From the NCBI GenBank assembly GCA_947377865.1, contig CANCHK010000001.1, positions 1 through 64,000 of the forward strand: a stretch of DNA of 64,000 nucleotides, written 5' to 3'. Positions 1 through 9,522 of the stretch are shown piece after piece (position 1 is the stretch's first letter; the number at the start of each line of letters is the position of its first letter). The notes under the pieces were generated by a model, which saw only the letters and a list, made by a program, of their open reading frames with translations, was not told the origin of the DNA and searched no databases. A program made the position numbers and the translations under genes. The stretch is from Opitutia bacterium (GTDB lineage Bacteria > Verrucomicrobiota > Verrucomicrobiia > Opitutales > UBA953).

Positions 1-500
1 GGACGACGCCAGAAGATGAGCACGAAAAGCCAGGCGATCCAGAAGACGGCCAGCGCCACGAGAGTGGCCTGATAATGGCCACGCACCTCGATACCGATGT
101 CTTCGGTCTCCTTGACGCGAGCCTCGAGCTCCTTTGAAAGCTTCGGGTCGCCCTTCACCTTGAAGGAAGGCAGTCCGCTCAGGGCGGACCCGTTGTCGGA
201 CATGAGATACTCGATGAGGTCATGCTCCCCCTCGCGGTTCACGAGATAGCGGACGTCGTAGACCTTGGCCCCGACGTGATCGGTGACCTGGGCGATGCGC
301 ACGTTCACGGCCACGCCGTAACGGAAAGGCTTCACGATGAGCTCGGGGCCGCTGTAGGTGATGATGGCGGCCTGCTCGACGCCAAGCGGGACCTTGAGAT
401 TATCCTCCTGCTGCAGGAACCACCAGGCGGCTACGATGACCGCAAGCACGGCCAGCCCCCGGAGGAGCCAGACACGGAGCGATGTCTTCGACGCGGCCAT
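1..500 (-). CDS. Hypothetical membrane protein with N- and C-terminal TM segments, partial (3' end outside window)
   Basis: Manual reverse-strand translation from ATG at 500: MAASKTSLRVWLLRGLAVLAVIVAAWWFLQQEDNLKVPLGVEQ...; open to window edge; 2 bp after the DUF58 gene. Missed by the ORF track because it has no stop in the window. Confidence 0.75.
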   Translation of the reverse strand, partial: MAASKTSLRVWLLRGLAVLAVIVAAWWFLQQEDNLKVPLGVEQAAIITYSGPELIVKPFRYGVAVNVRIAQVTDHVGAKVYDVRYLVNREGEHDLIEYLMSDNGSALSGLPSFKVKGDPKLSKELEARVKETEDIGIEVRGHYQATLVALAVFWIAWLFVLIFWRR

Positions 501-502
501 GG

Positions 503-1366
503 TCAGCGGGCGGTACGGCTGGCGAAGCCGCGGTTCTTAAGGAAGTAGGTCAGCTTGCCGAGGATCGGCTCGTCGGTGCGCAGAGGGAGGTAATCGATCC
601 CGAATCGGCTGAGCTCGGCCTTCCAGCCGGAGGAGTCGACCTGGCGACGTCCGCCGAAGCCGACAAAGCCGCGGCCCGATTCGGCCTCGACGCCGCGGAT
701 GATGCCCGAGCCACGCAACCCCTGCTCGGCGGGATCTTCGAAATGCAGCACGATGCAATCGTTCCGCTGCGAGAGCACCTGCAGCGCGGCGATGGCGTCA
801 GGATCATGCAGGTCGCTCAGGACGATGACCGTCGTGCGCTTGGCCAGCGACGGGGCGAGCTCACGGGCCCGGGCCGACAAGGAAGTCACCTCGGTGAAAT
901 CGTGCTGACGTAGCTGATGCGCCCATTCCATGACGATGTTGCGGGACAGCGTCGGGCGGATGTGCAATTCGCGGGCGCCGCAACCGAGCAGGCCGACGGG
1001 CGTGACCGAGGATTGGGCGGCCAAGCCGATACCGGTGGCCACGCGCACCGCCCAGGCATACTTGCTCAGCGGCTGCGAGGACACGCACATGGAAGCCGAG
1101 GTATCGAGCAGGAGGTAAAGCGGGATCTGCTTGGTCTCCTTGAACTCCTTCACGTAAAGCTTACCGAGGCGCGCCGAGATTTTCCAGTCGATGAACTTGA
1201 CCGCATCGCCCGCGACATAGGGACGCGATTGGACGTACTCCAGACCAGCGCCGTGGAACACGGAATCACGCTGGCCGAAGTCCAGGCTGTTCGCAAGGCG
1301 CCGGACGGCGACTTCGAACTGCCGGCTGTCGACCGGATCGTGAGGCAATGTCCGTTGACGTCGCAT
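503..1366 (-). CDS. DUF58 domain-containing protein (VWA-like, MoxR-associated)
   Basis: GAGLEYVQSRPYVAGDAVKFIDWKISARLGKLYVKEFKETKQIPLYLLLDTSASM matches the DUF58 signature; directly downstream of MoxR ATPase. Confidence 0.93.
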   Translation of the reverse strand: MRRQRTLPHDPVDSRQFEVAVRRLANSLDFGQRDSVFHGAGLEYVQSRPYVAGDAVKFIDWKISARLGKLYVKEFKETKQIPLYLLLDTSASMCVSSQPLSKYAWAVRVATGIGLAAQSSVTPVGLLGCGARELHIRPTLSRNIVMEWAHQLRQHDFTEVTSLSARARELAPSLAKRTTVIVLSDLHDPDAIAALQVLSQRNDCIVLHFEDPAEQGLRGSGIIRGVEAESGRGFVGFGGRRQVDSSGWKAELSRFGIDYLPLRTDEPILGKLTYFLKNRGFASRTAR

Positions 1367-1370
1367 CGGC

Positions 1371-2366
1371 TCAGCCTAATCCAGCGAGGATCGATTCCAG
1401 CACCTTGGCGCTGGTCTGGCCCGCGGCTGCGGCTTCGTAGCTCACGCGGACACGGTGCAGGACAACGTCCTCGGCGAGGTCGAAAAGATCTTCGGGGGTG
1501 ACGTAATCTCGGCCGCGGATGACCGCGCGGGCGCGGGCGGCGTTGACGAGGGCCAAGCCGGCGCGAGGACTGCAACCGAAGTCGAGGTCCTTGGATTCGC
1601 GCGTACGACGCACGAGCTCAACGGAGTGGCGAAGGAAGACCTCGCTCACGTGGACGCCTTGGACGGCCTCCATCGCGGCGACGAGGTCGGCCTTCGTGCC
1701 GACCGGAGAATCGTCGATCATGTCGAAGGCTGTCTTCGGGACCGCCCCGCCCTCTTCCTTGCGTAGGCCCATACCGAGCTGGCGCTGGAGGATGTCCTGC
1801 TCTTCGTCGCGACCGGGGTAGCCCAGGCGATGGAGGAGCATGAAACGGTCGAGCTGCGCTTCCGGCAGTTCAAAGGTACCGGACTGCTCGACCGGATTCT
1901 GCGTCGCGATGACGAGGAACGGCGTCGGCAGGCGCATAGTCTGGCCACCGAGGGTGACCTTGCGCTCCTGCATGGCTTCGAGCATCGCGCCCTGCACCTT
2001 CGGCGCGGCGCGGTTGATTTCGTCGGCGAGGAGGAGATTCGTGAAGACCGGGCCGCGGTGGATGCGGAAGTCGCCCGTCTTCTGGTCGACGACCTCGGAG
2101 CCGACGATGTCGGACGGCAGCATGTCGACCGTGAACTGAATGCGACGGAAGTCCAAGGCGATGGCCTTCGCGACCGTGTTCACGAGGAGCGTCTTCGCCA
2201 GGCCGGGCATCCCTTGCAGAAGCAGGTGGCCGCCGGTGAGGAGCGCGATCATGACACGTTCGACGACGATGTCTTGGCCGACGACGACCTTGCCGACGCG
2301 CGTGCGGACGTCGGCGACGAACTGATGGGCGGCCTGAACGGCCGCGGGATTGGGATGGTTGCTCAT
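1371..2366 (-). CDS. MoxR-family AAA+ ATPase
   Basis: VVGQDIVVERVMIALLTGGHLLLQGMPGLAKTLLVNTVAKA (Walker A), LLLADEINRAAPKVQGAMLEAMQERKVTLGG, FLVIATQNPVEQSGTFELPEAQLDRFM. Confidence 0.97.
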   Translation of the reverse strand: MSNHPNPAAVQAAHQFVADVRTRVGKVVVGQDIVVERVMIALLTGGHLLLQGMPGLAKTLLVNTVAKAIALDFRRIQFTVDMLPSDIVGSEVVDQKTGDFRIHRGPVFTNLLLADEINRAAPKVQGAMLEAMQERKVTLGGQTMRLPTPFLVIATQNPVEQSGTFELPEAQLDRFMLLHRLGYPGRDEEQDILQRQLGMGLRKEEGGAVPKTAFDMIDDSPVGTKADLVAAMEAVQGVHVSEVFLRHSVELVRRTRESKDLDFGCSPRAGLALVNAARARAVIRGRDYVTPEDLFDLAEDVVLHRVRVSYEAAAAGQTSAKVLESILAGLG

Positions 2367-2414
2367 TTTTTAAGGGGTAGGGATAGGGGTGGGGGTGGGA
2401 ACATCAGGCAAGGT

Positions 2415-5400
2415 TCAGCGGAGTTGACGGAGCCATTTTTCGGCGACGGTCTTCAAGTCGGCGGGCGACAGCGTGGCCGTACCGCCGAAGCAGCCAGTCT
2501 GCACGCGTTCGATGTCCTGCTGCAGTTCAGCCTTCTGCGCGGCATTGAACTTCACGAGCGGGCTCGTGCCGAGCTTACGCAACAAGGCCACCACCGCAAA
2601 ACCGTCGATCGTCGCGGGCAGTTTGAAGACCTCGCGGGCGCGCGGAGGACGCGGCCCAGTGTCACGCTTACGGAAGACCAGCCAGGCAACGAATACCACC
2701 AAGGCTGCGATGCCGGCGTAGAGATAACCCGAATAATCTTCGACCACGGGCGGGACGTAGCCGGCACCTTGGGCGACCTTGACGCGGTCCAGCAGGACAG
2801 AAGCTTTCGAGAGCACGACTGGATCAATGTCTTGGTAGGTGCGCCAGACGGAGGTCGTATTCGCGGCCTTGACCGTTGGGAACGGAACGTCCGTCGCCTT
2901 ATCGGACGCCCGGATGGCATCACCGTCGAGGGTGATTGACCAGCGGCGCTCGGTGCGAGGGGCGACCTTCTCTCCCCACGTGTTGAGTTCCCTCACCATC
3001 AACGGATCAATCGGCGTGACCTGACGGACCTTCGCAAACGCGGCGAGCGGAGCGAGGTCAAGCAGGTCATCGAGTTCCGGCACGAGTCCGGAGGCACTCG
3101 CCGCGACTTCCAGGCTCAGCGAGCCGTTGATCGCGAACTGGCGCGTATCGAGGGTCTGCGTGACTTCGACTTTGTCAGCAGGACGAGGCACCGGCTTGCC
3201 AGAGGCGACCTTGAGAATCGTCTCGGCAGAAGTGGCCGGGATCGTCACTGGGCCACTGAGGTCGATGAAGCGGAGCTCCATCTGTACCGGGGGAATTTTA
3301 TCGACGCTGGCGTCCTTGGCACGGACAAGCACATAGGCGAGCGGCGTCTCCTCCCAGCCCGGACGGGCGGTCGGACGCGGCTTCACGTCTGGCGCGGCGA
3401 AAGTGATCGAACGGATGTCAAAGAACGGCGAGAGCCCTTCGGTGAGCTTCTGCTCGAACTCGTCGCGAGGACCTTGCGGGTCAGGGCCCTTGGCCACCTG
3501 CGGGCCGCGGCGCTTCGTCTTGGCGGCCACGGCGATGGCGTCGTTGCTGAGATACTGTCCGAAGCGGGCCACTCGGCCCATGGCTTCAGTGTGCAGAACG
3601 CTTACGATGATACCGAACTCCTGGTTCACGCCGACGGTATTGGGGCCATCAACGCGCGTCTGGACGCGGATCTCGCCCAGCAGCTCGTCAAGGTAGTCTG
3701 AGCGCTTCTTGAGTCCGAGGGAGAACGGGTCGTCTTTGGTCACGACAAGTGTACTAGCGAGGTAGCGATATTTCAGGTCCTCGTGCATCGGGTTGCTGGT
3801 ATCGTTAAGACGACCGTTGAGCGTCTTCGCGAGCTGACCCATGTGGGTGGGCGCCAACTTCCCAGGCAGAGCGAGGATGGCGGCGCGAATGCGGCCAAGG
3901 GCGGCTCGATTCATCGGCTTGGCAAGGTTGACCTGACCAGTGCTACCGATGCCAAGCACGGAATTAAACCAGCTCAGGTAAGGGTCGATGGTGAGTTCAT
4001 TGGCCTGAAGGCGGACGACCTGACGGCCATAGGCCTCGGCGGAGCGCTGGAAATAGTCCTGCGACTGCAGTGTTTTTTCCTTCGACGCAACGAGTCGCTT
4101 GGCTGGCTCGAGCGGGGTCAGGTCCTGGAAGCTCTCGAAGTCCGCCCAATCGCTGAGCACGACTGCGCCGAGCAAGATGGCCTTATAGGCATCGGGCCGT
4201 CCCGCCTGCCACTCGTCGATCATCTTCAGCAAGGAAGCATAACCGGCTTCGGCCATCGCGTAAGTCTGCGCTTCATTGCGACGAGTGAGCGCACCACGCT
4301 GGATGTCGGTGCGGCGCCATCGGTCGCCGAGGTTGGAGTGCATCTTCTGGGCGAGGAGGAAGAATAGCGGCTCGTCCATCTTAGCCGTCGGACCGAAGAC
4401 GAGTGCGATATGCGAATCGCGGTAGGCCTCGGCGTTGCTGTAGGCCAGATCGAAGGCGTTGACCACCTTGCTCTCGTCGCGCGGGGCGACGCCGGCCTTG
4501 CGGAAGACCTCCATCATGCGGGCGAGCGAGTCGATATTGCGCTCCATCATCACCGGGGTGATCGGAATGCGGGCATCCTCGGGCAGGCCGTAACGGGTGC
4601 GCAGTTCCTGCGGGAGCTGCGGATTATGAGCCTGACCCCAGGCGAGCAGGAAGTCTTCGGCGAGGGCCACGCCGGCGGCCGGGTGACGGCGGGCCAGCTC
4701 AACGATGCGGTCGGCAGCCAGTTCAAAATTAGCGCTCACGATTATGGCGCGGGCGAGGCTAGCGTCAAAACGGTCGCGGAGGTCTGACGGCAGCGCCGCG
4801 TGCCACTTGCCAGCGGGGGCGAGTAGCAGCATCTCCTCCGGATCGATTTCGCTCGAGCCGTTGCGGGAATTACCGCCACGACGAGGGACGCCCGCCTGAC
4901 GACTGAAGGAATTCTCCACCTCCGTCATCCAAGATTCGGCCATCAAGGTGAGGATTTGGCTCCAAGGCTCAGAACCAGCGTCGGGATTCTCGGCGATGAG
5001 ATTAGCGAGAACTGCCTGGGCGCGGAGATTATCGATACGCTGGCCGGCGGCGGCGTGCGTCTCGTTCTGAATCTTGCGCGAAAGCCCGCCGACGATCCTA
5101 AGAGCGGACTCAGGCTGGGACTTCATCAAGTCAGCGAACGTGCCACTGAGCACGGCGGGCGACACCTGCGTGAGCACGCGGAGCATCTCGCCCGCGGCCT
5201 TGCTCTTCTCCCATTCGTTAATCTTCTTCTCGGAGCGTAGGATCGCCACGTTGTCGTTCCAAATGCGCGAGATCTGGTCACGCTGCGCGAGCTCGGTCGC
5301 CTGTTCGGCGGCGAGGAAGGCGGCGATTTCCTGACGGAGGCCCTCGTCGGCCACATTATCGAGATCGGCACCGTCGGGCAGATATGCCTTGGCAAGGTCA

Positions 5401-5951
5401 CGGAAGCCGCCCGCGAGGAGAACGCGTCCGGCGGCGAGGCGACGGGCGGGATCCTTACCACCGAGCTTCTCGGTACCGCGGGACATCCGGTCGGCGATCC
5501 AGAAGCTTTCATTGGGCGAGACGACTTGCCCGAGCATCTGGCCGATCTTCCGGAGCTCGAGATCGGTGAGGTCACCCGGCGCAGCATCGGCGAGGGCGAA
5601 GACGTCCTCGATACGCACGCCGCTCTTCGGACGCTCGGCGAGGTCGGAAAGCATCTTGTCGTAGATGCCGCGGCCAAGCTCGGGCGGCAACGAGGCGAGG
5701 TCGGAACGCACCTGAGCCCAATCGCCAAGGCGGAAGGCCGAGATGAAGCGGGTGTCGGCGGTCGCGCGTGCGTCGGCCTTGGCTGATTTCTCCATCGCGG
5801 CGAAGACCTCGGTGAGGTCGCGTGTGTAGCGATGACGGAGCAGACGCTCATACTGCTGCTGCGTCTTGGCGTCGAGCGGCGCGGCCTGCTGGGCGGAAAG
5901 CGTCGCCGCGAGCACGAGGGCGACGCAGAGGAACGGACGGAGGAGTCTCAT
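2415..5951 (-). CDS. Large uncharacterised exported protein (1178 aa) with signal peptide and C-terminal TM helix, in Bat-like operon
   Basis: MRLLRPFLCVALVLAATLSAQQA signal peptide; helical repeat-like body; YLYAGIAALVVFVAWLVFRKRD TM near the C-terminus; lies between VWA and MoxR genes. Confidence 0.85.
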   Translation of the reverse strand: MRLLRPFLCVALVLAATLSAQQAAPLDAKTQQQYERLLRHRYTRDLTEVFAAMEKSAKADARATADTRFISAFRLGDWAQVRSDLASLPPELGRGIYDKMLSDLAERPKSGVRIEDVFALADAAPGDLTDLELRKIGQMLGQVVSPNESFWIADRMSRGTEKLGGKDPARRLAAGRVLLAGGFRDLAKAYLPDGADLDNVADEGLRQEIAAFLAAEQATELAQRDQISRIWNDNVAILRSEKKINEWEKSKAAGEMLRVLTQVSPAVLSGTFADLMKSQPESALRIVGGLSRKIQNETHAAAGQRIDNLRAQAVLANLIAENPDAGSEPWSQILTLMAESWMTEVENSFSRQAGVPRRGGNSRNGSSEIDPEEMLLLAPAGKWHAALPSDLRDRFDASLARAIIVSANFELAADRIVELARRHPAAGVALAEDFLLAWGQAHNPQLPQELRTRYGLPEDARIPITPVMMERNIDSLARMMEVFRKAGVAPRDESKVVNAFDLAYSNAEAYRDSHIALVFGPTAKMDEPLFFLLAQKMHSNLGDRWRRTDIQRGALTRRNEAQTYAMAEAGYASLLKMIDEWQAGRPDAYKAILLGAVVLSDWADFESFQDLTPLEPAKRLVASKEKTLQSQDYFQRSAEAYGRQVVRLQANELTIDPYLSWFNSVLGIGSTGQVNLAKPMNRAALGRIRAAILALPGKLAPTHMGQLAKTLNGRLNDTSNPMHEDLKYRYLASTLVVTKDDPFSLGLKKRSDYLDELLGEIRVQTRVDGPNTVGVNQEFGIIVSVLHTEAMGRVARFGQYLSNDAIAVAAKTKRRGPQVAKGPDPQGPRDEFEQKLTEGLSPFFDIRSITFAAPDVKPRPTARPGWEETPLAYVLVRAKDASVDKIPPVQMELRFIDLSGPVTIPATSAETILKVASGKPVPRPADKVEVTQTLDTRQFAINGSLSLEVAASASGLVPELDDLLDLAPLAAFAKVRQVTPIDPLMVRELNTWGEKVAPRTERRWSITLDGDAIRASDKATDVPFPTVKAANTTSVWRTYQDIDPVVLSKASVLLDRVKVAQGAGYVPPVVEDYSGYLYAGIAALVVFVAWLVFRKRDTGPRPPRAREVFKLPATIDGFAVVALLRKLGTSPLVKFNAAQKAELQQDIERVQTGCFGGTATLSPADLKTVAEKWLRQLR

Positions 5952-5980
5952 GGTGTTTTATGTTTAGAAAGTACGGGCGA

Positions 5981-6739
5981 TCAGGAACCGTTGTCGGGGA
6001 TCTTCTTGATCTCCTCGAAGAGCTTGCGGTCGTCCTGCTTGTCGGGCTTGCCCTTTGGCTCGGGTCCGCCGAGGAGCGCCGCGGCGGCCTTGGCCTTCTT
6101 CGGCTCGGGCTTGCCGGCGGGCTTGATCTGGAGTGCGGCCTCGAGATTCTTCTGCTTGCCAGCGCCGATGCCCGTGACCCCTTCGACGGGCTTGATGCCG
6201 CCGGCGGCGGGCTTCACGCCTTCGGGCGGTTTCACGCCCTTGACGCCTTCGAGTCCTTTGGCGGGGGGAGGAGGAGGCGTGGCCTTTGTGCCCGCGCCTT
6301 TGACGGCTTCCGGAGGCTTAACGCCCTTCACCGCTTCGACGCCCTTCGGAGCGGGCGGAGGCGGCGTGCCTTTGGTACCCGCACCCTTGACGCCTTCGGG
6401 CGGCTTCACGCCCTCGGCACCGACGAGGCCCTTGGACGGAGGCGGAGGCGGCGTGGCTTTTGTGCCGGCGCCTTCGACGGGCTTCGCGCCTTCGGTGACG
6501 GAGGCCGGCGGAGGCGTCTGCTTCACCGCCTTAGCACCACCCGGTGCCTTCACGCCATCGACCTTGTCGACGCCTTGAACCTTGGTCGGCGTGATAGTCT
6601 TCGCGGCGGGATCGATCTCCTTGACCTTGCCGGAACCTTCCTGGCGGACGCCGCGCACGCCTTCGACAGCGGAGGGAGCCGGGGCTTCCTCCGCTAAGGC
6701 GAGGGCGCAGAAGGCGCAGAGGAGGAGGCGGGGCTTCAT
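5981..6739 (-). CDS. Pro/Lys/Gly-rich secreted repeat protein
   Basis: Signal peptide MKPRLLLCAFCALALA; three ~29-aa repeats (KGAGTKxTPPPPxxKGxxxxxGVKPPExV); overlaps the upstream gene stop (ATGA-type). Confidence 0.7.
   Translation of the reverse strand: MKPRLLLCAFCALALAEEAPAPSAVEGVRGVRQEGSGKVKEIDPAAKTITPTKVQGVDKVDGVKAPGGAKAVKQTPPPASVTEGAKPVEGAGTKATPPPPPSKGLVGAEGVKPPEGVKGAGTKGTPPPPAPKGVEAVKGVKPPEAVKGAGTKATPPPPPAKGLEGVKGVKPPEGVKPAAGGIKPVEGVTGIGAGKQKNLEAALQIKPAGKPEPKKAKAAAALLGGPEPKGKPDKQDDRKLFEEIKKIPDNGS
6215..6475 (-). repeat. Three tandem ~87-bp coding repeats (29 aa, PPPP + GVKPPEGV)
   Basis: Consecutive units EGAGTKATPPPPPSKGLVGAEGVKPPEGV / KGAGTKGTPPPPAPKGVEAVKGVKPPEAV / KGAGTKATPPPPPAKGLEGVKGVKPPEGV. 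Confidence 0.85.
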
Positions 6740-7299
6740 AAGTTATTCTGGCGGACGGAGCGGGCGAATTCCGCTTCGACGCGCTTCTCGTAGTCGGCGA
6801 GGGCCGCGGGATCCTGATGTTCGGCGAGGTAGCGAAACACCTGACGGGTGCGCTCGGCGTAAGGACGCCATTCGTCTTCAGTGGCCCCATTGGCCTTGAG
6901 CAAGGAGGTCGCGTAGAAGTAGGCCTTGCCGAGCGTCTCGCGGATCGCGCGTGTCGTCGCGCCATCCTCGCCATCGACCGCGGCCGACTCCTTCAGCAGC
7001 TGCGCGAGGTCGGCGATTGCGCCGGCGACGTCGAGCATCTCGATCTTGGCCTTGGCTTTCGCGAGGCGAATCTGATGGCGGACGGACGGGCGTTCATCCT
7101 GAGGCAGTTCGCCCGAGAGCTTGTCATATTCTTCGACCACGGTCGCCCAGTCGGGCTCCTTGGCGCGCTCGAGTTCGCGGATGCGCCCGAGATGGTCGCG
7201 AGCCTTCTCACGGGCCATCTGGGCCTGACCTTCGTTGAAATGGTAATAGACCACCGCGACCGGGAAGAGCAGCCACAGCAGCGTGAAGAACTTCCTCAT
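6736..7299 (-). CDS. Small membrane-anchored helical (possibly TPR-like) protein in Bat-like operon
   Basis: MRKFFTLLWLLFPVAVVYYHFNEGQAQ anchor from ATG at 7299, overlapping the VWA gene stop; the ORF-track start at 7347 is too far upstream. Confidence 0.75.
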   Translation of the reverse strand: MRKFFTLLWLLFPVAVVYYHFNEGQAQMAREKARDHLGRIRELERAKEPDWATVVEEYDKLSGELPQDERPSVRHQIRLAKAKAKIEMLDVAGAIADLAQLLKESAAVDGEDGATTRAIRETLGKAYFYATSLLKANGATEDEWRPYAERTRQVFRYLAEHQDPAALADYEKRVEAEFARSVRQNNL

Positions 7300-8276
7300 C
7301 GGACGGAGCCCTCCCCTGCTTCGGCTTCGAGGCGGACAACGCGCCAACGGGAGCCGAGATACTGCAAGGCCACGGGCAGCAACGCGAGGACCGCGGAGCC
7401 CAAGGCCATGGCCAGCACGGCAAGCTGCGCGAGGTCGAGGCCAGATTTCGGCAACGGTGTACGCACGACCAAGTCGCCCAAGGCGTCGGTCGGCAGGTGC
7501 TTCTCGTTCACGTCGAAATAGGAACCACGCAGGGCGCGCGCGACTGTCGCGAGCACTTCGACGTCCTGTCGGGACTGATGGCCGGCGATAAAGGTGCCCT
7601 TGCGCGGATTTCCGACGCCGAGCACGAGCACGTCCTTGACGGATTTTGGCCGCGGCAAAATCGGCTGGAGCGGAATCGTGTCGCCGTCGGTGAAGACGAC
7701 GAGGCGTACCGTCTGCGCAGGCATGCCATCGACTACCTTGACGGCGGCGTTGATGGCGGTACCGAGGTCGGTCGAGCCGGACTTCATCACATATTGGACC
7801 GGCAGGCCGTTGAAGACATTGCGGACGAGCTCCGGATCGTGGGCATCCATCACCACCGAATGTGCCTCGGTATAGAAACCGATGACACCATAGCGCAAAT
7901 CGCCGCCAACACGCATCAGCAGCGCTTCAACCTCTTCGCGCATCCGCTCCTGCCGGGTCTGCTTCCCTTCCGGACCGGCGTCCTTGAGGTACATGCTCGG
8001 GGAAAGATCAGCCACGAAGACCAGACGGACCGGCTCCTTGGTCTCGGCAGGCTTACCGTCCTTCGCCGCCTGATGGAGTTGCCACATCACCGCCAAACCC
8101 CAAGCGAAAGCCGTGATGGCCAAGCAGCGCAGGAAAGGAGCTAGCATCGTCCAACCGCGAGAGGCGCCCTCCGGGCCGAAGGCCAACCGGGCGGCGACGC
8201 GTACCCGACGGGCATGCAAGCCCTCCGCCAAAGCGGAGAGTAGCAGCACCAGGAGGGCGGCGGACACGGGGTTCAT
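7296..8276 (-). CDS. VWA domain-containing protein (BatA/BatB-like)
   Basis: LVFVADLSPSMYLKD (MIDAS DxSxS), VVFTDGDTIPLQP, flanking TM helices; operon with MoxR and DUF58. Confidence 0.9.
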   Translation of the reverse strand: MNPVSAALLVLLLSALAEGLHARRVRVAARLAFGPEGASRGWTMLAPFLRCLAITAFAWGLAVMWQLHQAAKDGKPAETKEPVRLVFVADLSPSMYLKDAGPEGKQTRQERMREEVEALLMRVGGDLRYGVIGFYTEAHSVVMDAHDPELVRNVFNGLPVQYVMKSGSTDLGTAINAAVKVVDGMPAQTVRLVVFTDGDTIPLQPILPRPKSVKDVLVLGVGNPRKGTFIAGHQSRQDVEVLATVARALRGSYFDVNEKHLPTDALGDLVVRTPLPKSGLDLAQLAVLAMALGSAVLALLPVALQYLGSRWRVVRLEAEAGEGSVR

Positions 8277-8445
8277 GGGGTGCCGACACGGGCAGTGTCG
8301 GAAGCCCGATAATTAGGACTGGTTTCGACGGGGTGCAAACGCCCTTTGACTGGGATGCGCGCCTGACCCGTCGATGTGAATAACTCACCCTCTCCGACTT
8401 ATCCAAGAAATGTCGTGCTAGCCCCAACCCGACGGGCCCGGAAGT

Positions 8446-9444
8446 TCAGTTACCCGATGATTTCAATGTCGTCCGCAGCCATTCGACCTCGATTGCGGTC
8501 ACCTCGGCGAACTTCTCTTTGTACACGCCGTAATGGGTGATGTCGGGGATGACGCGGTATTCGACCGGCACACCGTTAGCCTTGAGGATACCCGCGACCT
8601 TGCCGCCGTGCTGCCGGATGTCGACCAGTTCATCCTTCTCGGCGTCGACAAGCAACATCGGCACCTTGATCTTCGCCGCGGCCTCGATCGAATTGAATCC
8701 GACACTGCGCGCCGGGTTGGCTCGCATCATCTCATAGGTAGCCAATTTTCCGCCGAGCTTACCCGTTTCGAAAGGTACTGGTTCAGATTCACCGCGCGCC
8801 TGTTTCGTGGAGAGATCTTGGGCGGCCTTCTCAGCCGCAGGACCACGGGCGGACATGCCCGAGACCTGGGCGATCGCGAAACGGACACGGGCGTCGTTAC
8901 CGGCGACCCACGTGACGAGACCGCCGCCATAGCTCGAACCCCAGAGCCCGATCTGCTTGGCGTCGACCGATTTCTCTCCGGAGAGGAAACTGATCACTGC
9001 GCGAATATCCTCGGTCTGGTCCGCATAGTTCATCTGCCAGCGCACGGCGCGCGCCTCGACCTTGACGTTGCCGTTAGCATCAGGCCTGGGCTGGGCATCG
9101 AGCGTGATCAGCTTACTGTCGCTCTCACCCCATCCCCGGTAATCAAAGGAAAGAACAATGAACCCGGCACGGGCGAAGGCTGGTGCGGTCCGGTTGCCGA
9201 CCTTCGCCTTCGTGCCACCGGTGCCATTGCAGAGAACGAGGGCCGGCAACTTCTGGTCAGGCTTGAGCCCTTTCGGAGAAAAGAGATCCGCGGCCATCCG
9301 CACACCGTCGCAGTAAATCGACACCGGGCGCTTCTCGACGCCAGCCAGAGGGGCTTCGGCCGCGGCGAGCGTGCCCGCGAAGCAATAGAAGAAGCAGGAC
9401 AGAAAAGCGTTTCTCATGAGCAAGGCGGAAAAGGTTACCTTCAT
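8446..9444 (-). CDS. Exported alpha/beta hydrolase (S15/dienelactone hydrolase-like)
   Basis: SFDYRGWGESDS, GLWGSSYGGGLVTWVAG nucleophile elbow (GxSxGG), PMLLVDAEKDELVD, DITHYGVY; N-terminal signal sequence. Confidence 0.9.
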   Translation of the reverse strand: MKVTFSALLMRNAFLSCFFYCFAGTLAAAEAPLAGVEKRPVSIYCDGVRMAADLFSPKGLKPDQKLPALVLCNGTGGTKAKVGNRTAPAFARAGFIVLSFDYRGWGESDSKLITLDAQPRPDANGNVKVEARAVRWQMNYADQTEDIRAVISFLSGEKSVDAKQIGLWGSSYGGGLVTWVAGNDARVRFAIAQVSGMSARGPAAEKAAQDLSTKQARGESEPVPFETGKLGGKLATYEMMRANPARSVGFNSIEAAAKIKVPMLLVDAEKDELVDIRQHGGKVAGILKANGVPVEYRVIPDITHYGVYKEKFAEVTAIEVEWLRTTLKSSGN

Positions 9445-9522
9445 AACCCCGACAAAGGGTAAAAGTTGGGGCCACCTTCGTCCTGATTTCGCAGCTTGAT
9501 CGAAACCGACAGCGCGACGGCC

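Noticed and set aside
1830-2939. 369-aa plus-strand ORF
   Set aside because: Antisense to MoxR and the 1178-aa gene; low-complexity R/D/E-rich translation.
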